Assembly (NCBI GenBank): GCA_905192805.1 | Contig: CAJJMF010000146.1 | Coordinates: 1-6,455 of the forward strand | Source of the DNA: an uncultured Sutterella sp. | Lineage (GTDB): Bacteria > Pseudomonadota > Gammaproteobacteria > Burkholderiales > Burkholderiaceae_F | Direction: 5' to 3' | DNA length: 6,455 nucleotides | Shown here: in pieces, positions 6,010 through 6,455 of the stretch | How positions within the stretch are numbered: position 1 is the stretch's first letter | Layout: each line of letters opens with the position of its first letter | Notes under the pieces: generated by a model | Told to the model about the DNA's origin: nothing | The model's database searches: none | What the model saw: the letters and a program-made list of their open reading frames with translations, nothing else | Translations under genes and position numbers: made by a program

Positions 6010-6262
6010 ATTAGGAACGCGTGGGAGGCTTTCGTTTCCTTTTCAGGATCGATGCGATGCGTTTGTGAGAACGACTGCCTGATGGTGAGCCCCTTAAACT
6101 TCGCGTTTTCCCGTCTAGGCACATCAACCGCAATGTTCTAGACTCTGAAGATACGTTCACGGTTCGAACTACTTCGCATCCTTTTTCCGTTGCACTAGGC
6201 TTCTCTTTCACTCGACTTGAACCTGATGCCGTGGCAACCCCATCAATCACTTAGGATTCTTC
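6010..6262. other. Gene-free region between the terminator and the downstream gene
   Basis: I see no convincing gene on either strand in these about 250 bases. They presumably carry the promoter of the downstream gene, but no clear -35/-10 pair stands out. A 6-bp inverted pair (GTCTAG 6113-6118, CTAGAC 6138-6143) is visible and may be chance. CACTAGGCT (6193-6201) and TCACTTAG (6247-6254) also occur, in the same order, in the other intergenic region. Confidence 0.6.
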
Positions 6263-6455
6263 ATGAGTACACTCGACACTTTCCAGTCGCTCTTTGATCA
6301 GCGTGAATACGACGCGTTGCTCGCTACTTTTGACGCGTTACCTGAAAAGGAAAAAACGGACGACGTCCTCTATTACGTGGCGTCCACCTTGTTGGCCCAG
6401 TTTTTAGAAGATCCGATGGGGCCGCGGGACGGCTTGCGTACAGCGGTCGATATCT
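6263..6455 (+). CDS. Unrecognised protein, N-terminal 64 residues only (runs off the window)
   Basis: An ATG at 6263 with AGGA at 6253-6256 (6-base spacing) opens a frame that stays open to the window edge. The visible part starts MSTLDTFQSLFDQREYDALL. It is acidic and rich in Leu, Ala, Asp and Glu, with amphipathic helical patterning at about residues 3-25 and 32-50. There is no signal peptide or membrane segment, so it is probably cytoplasmic. The helix-turn-helix pattern around residues 14-48 recalls TPR-like repeats, but this is weak and I do not assign a family. It follows the autotransporter terminator by about 250 bases and so is probably a separate transcription unit. Confidence 0.72.
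   Translation, partial: MSTLDTFQSLFDQREYDALLATFDALPEKEKTDDVLYYVASTLLAQFLEDPMGPRDGLRTAVDI

Noticed and set aside
6159..6181. GGTTCGAAC resembling a tRNA T-arm
   Set aside because: The flanking bases do not form the 5-bp T stem on either strand, and no acceptor, D or anticodon stems are found nearby.
6220..6245. GATGCCGTGGCAACCCC resembling part of a SAM riboswitch core
   Set aside because: Only a 4-bp local stem is visible; the P1 helix, other conserved helices and a following expression platform are missing.
6011..6250. Open frames on the minus strand after the second autotransporter
   Set aside because: They have Arg/Ser-rich, low-complexity translations, overlap each other and the terminator, and lack ribosome sites; no sign of real genes.
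1..6455. CRISPR array, insertion sequence or phage attachment site
   Set aside because: No regularly spaced identical short repeats, no transposase-like frame and no terminal inverted repeats with target duplications are visible; the only long repeats are the two barrel modules.

Overview
The window is dominated by two tandem paralogous genes on the + strand. Both encode type V (classical, type Va) autotransporters: surface proteins with a repeat-rich, beta-helix-like passenger, a Pro/Thr-rich linker and a C-terminal outer-membrane beta-barrel ending in Phe. This implies a Gram-negative bacterium with a BAM-type outer membrane. Base composition is balanced in the genes and strongly AT-rich in the promoter region of the second gene. 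Multicopy adhesin-like autotransporters of this style are common in host-associated proteobacteria (gut Sutterellaceae-like Burkholderiales come to mind), but that placement is a guess.

Layout: (1) 1-2171 holds the 3' part of the first autotransporter gene. The intact frame covers the last six passenger repeats, the linker and the barrel, but has no signal peptide. It is closed upstream by an in-frame TAG at 30-32, so the gene looks interrupted, with its N-terminal part (if present) upstream of the window. (2) 2172-2271 holds two successive hairpins; the second is a standard rho-independent terminator. (3) 2272-2673 is a gene-free region of about 400 bp, AT-rich from about 2365, with two perfect dyad symmetries, a candidate promoter and a strong Shine-Dalgarno site. 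(4) 2674-5910 is a complete 1078-residue autotransporter with signal peptide, 13 passenger repeats, linker and barrel. (5) 5911-6009 again holds a GC-rich hairpin followed by a terminator. (6) 6010-6262 is gene-free. (7) 6263 to the end is the start of an unrecognised, probably helical cytoplasmic protein.

The main point of interest is how the two autotransporters relate. Over the last 308 residues (pre-barrel helix plus barrel) they differ at only seven positions, and one 248-bp stretch is identical even at silent sites. A passenger segment compared by eye is only about 54% identical. The passenger repeats nevertheless keep exactly the same spacing in both genes. This is the pattern expected from tandem duplication, passenger diversification and ongoing gene conversion of the barrel. 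Because the first copy seems unable to be exported as it stands, it could act as a silent passenger reservoir for the complete copy. That is a hypothesis, not something the sequence proves.
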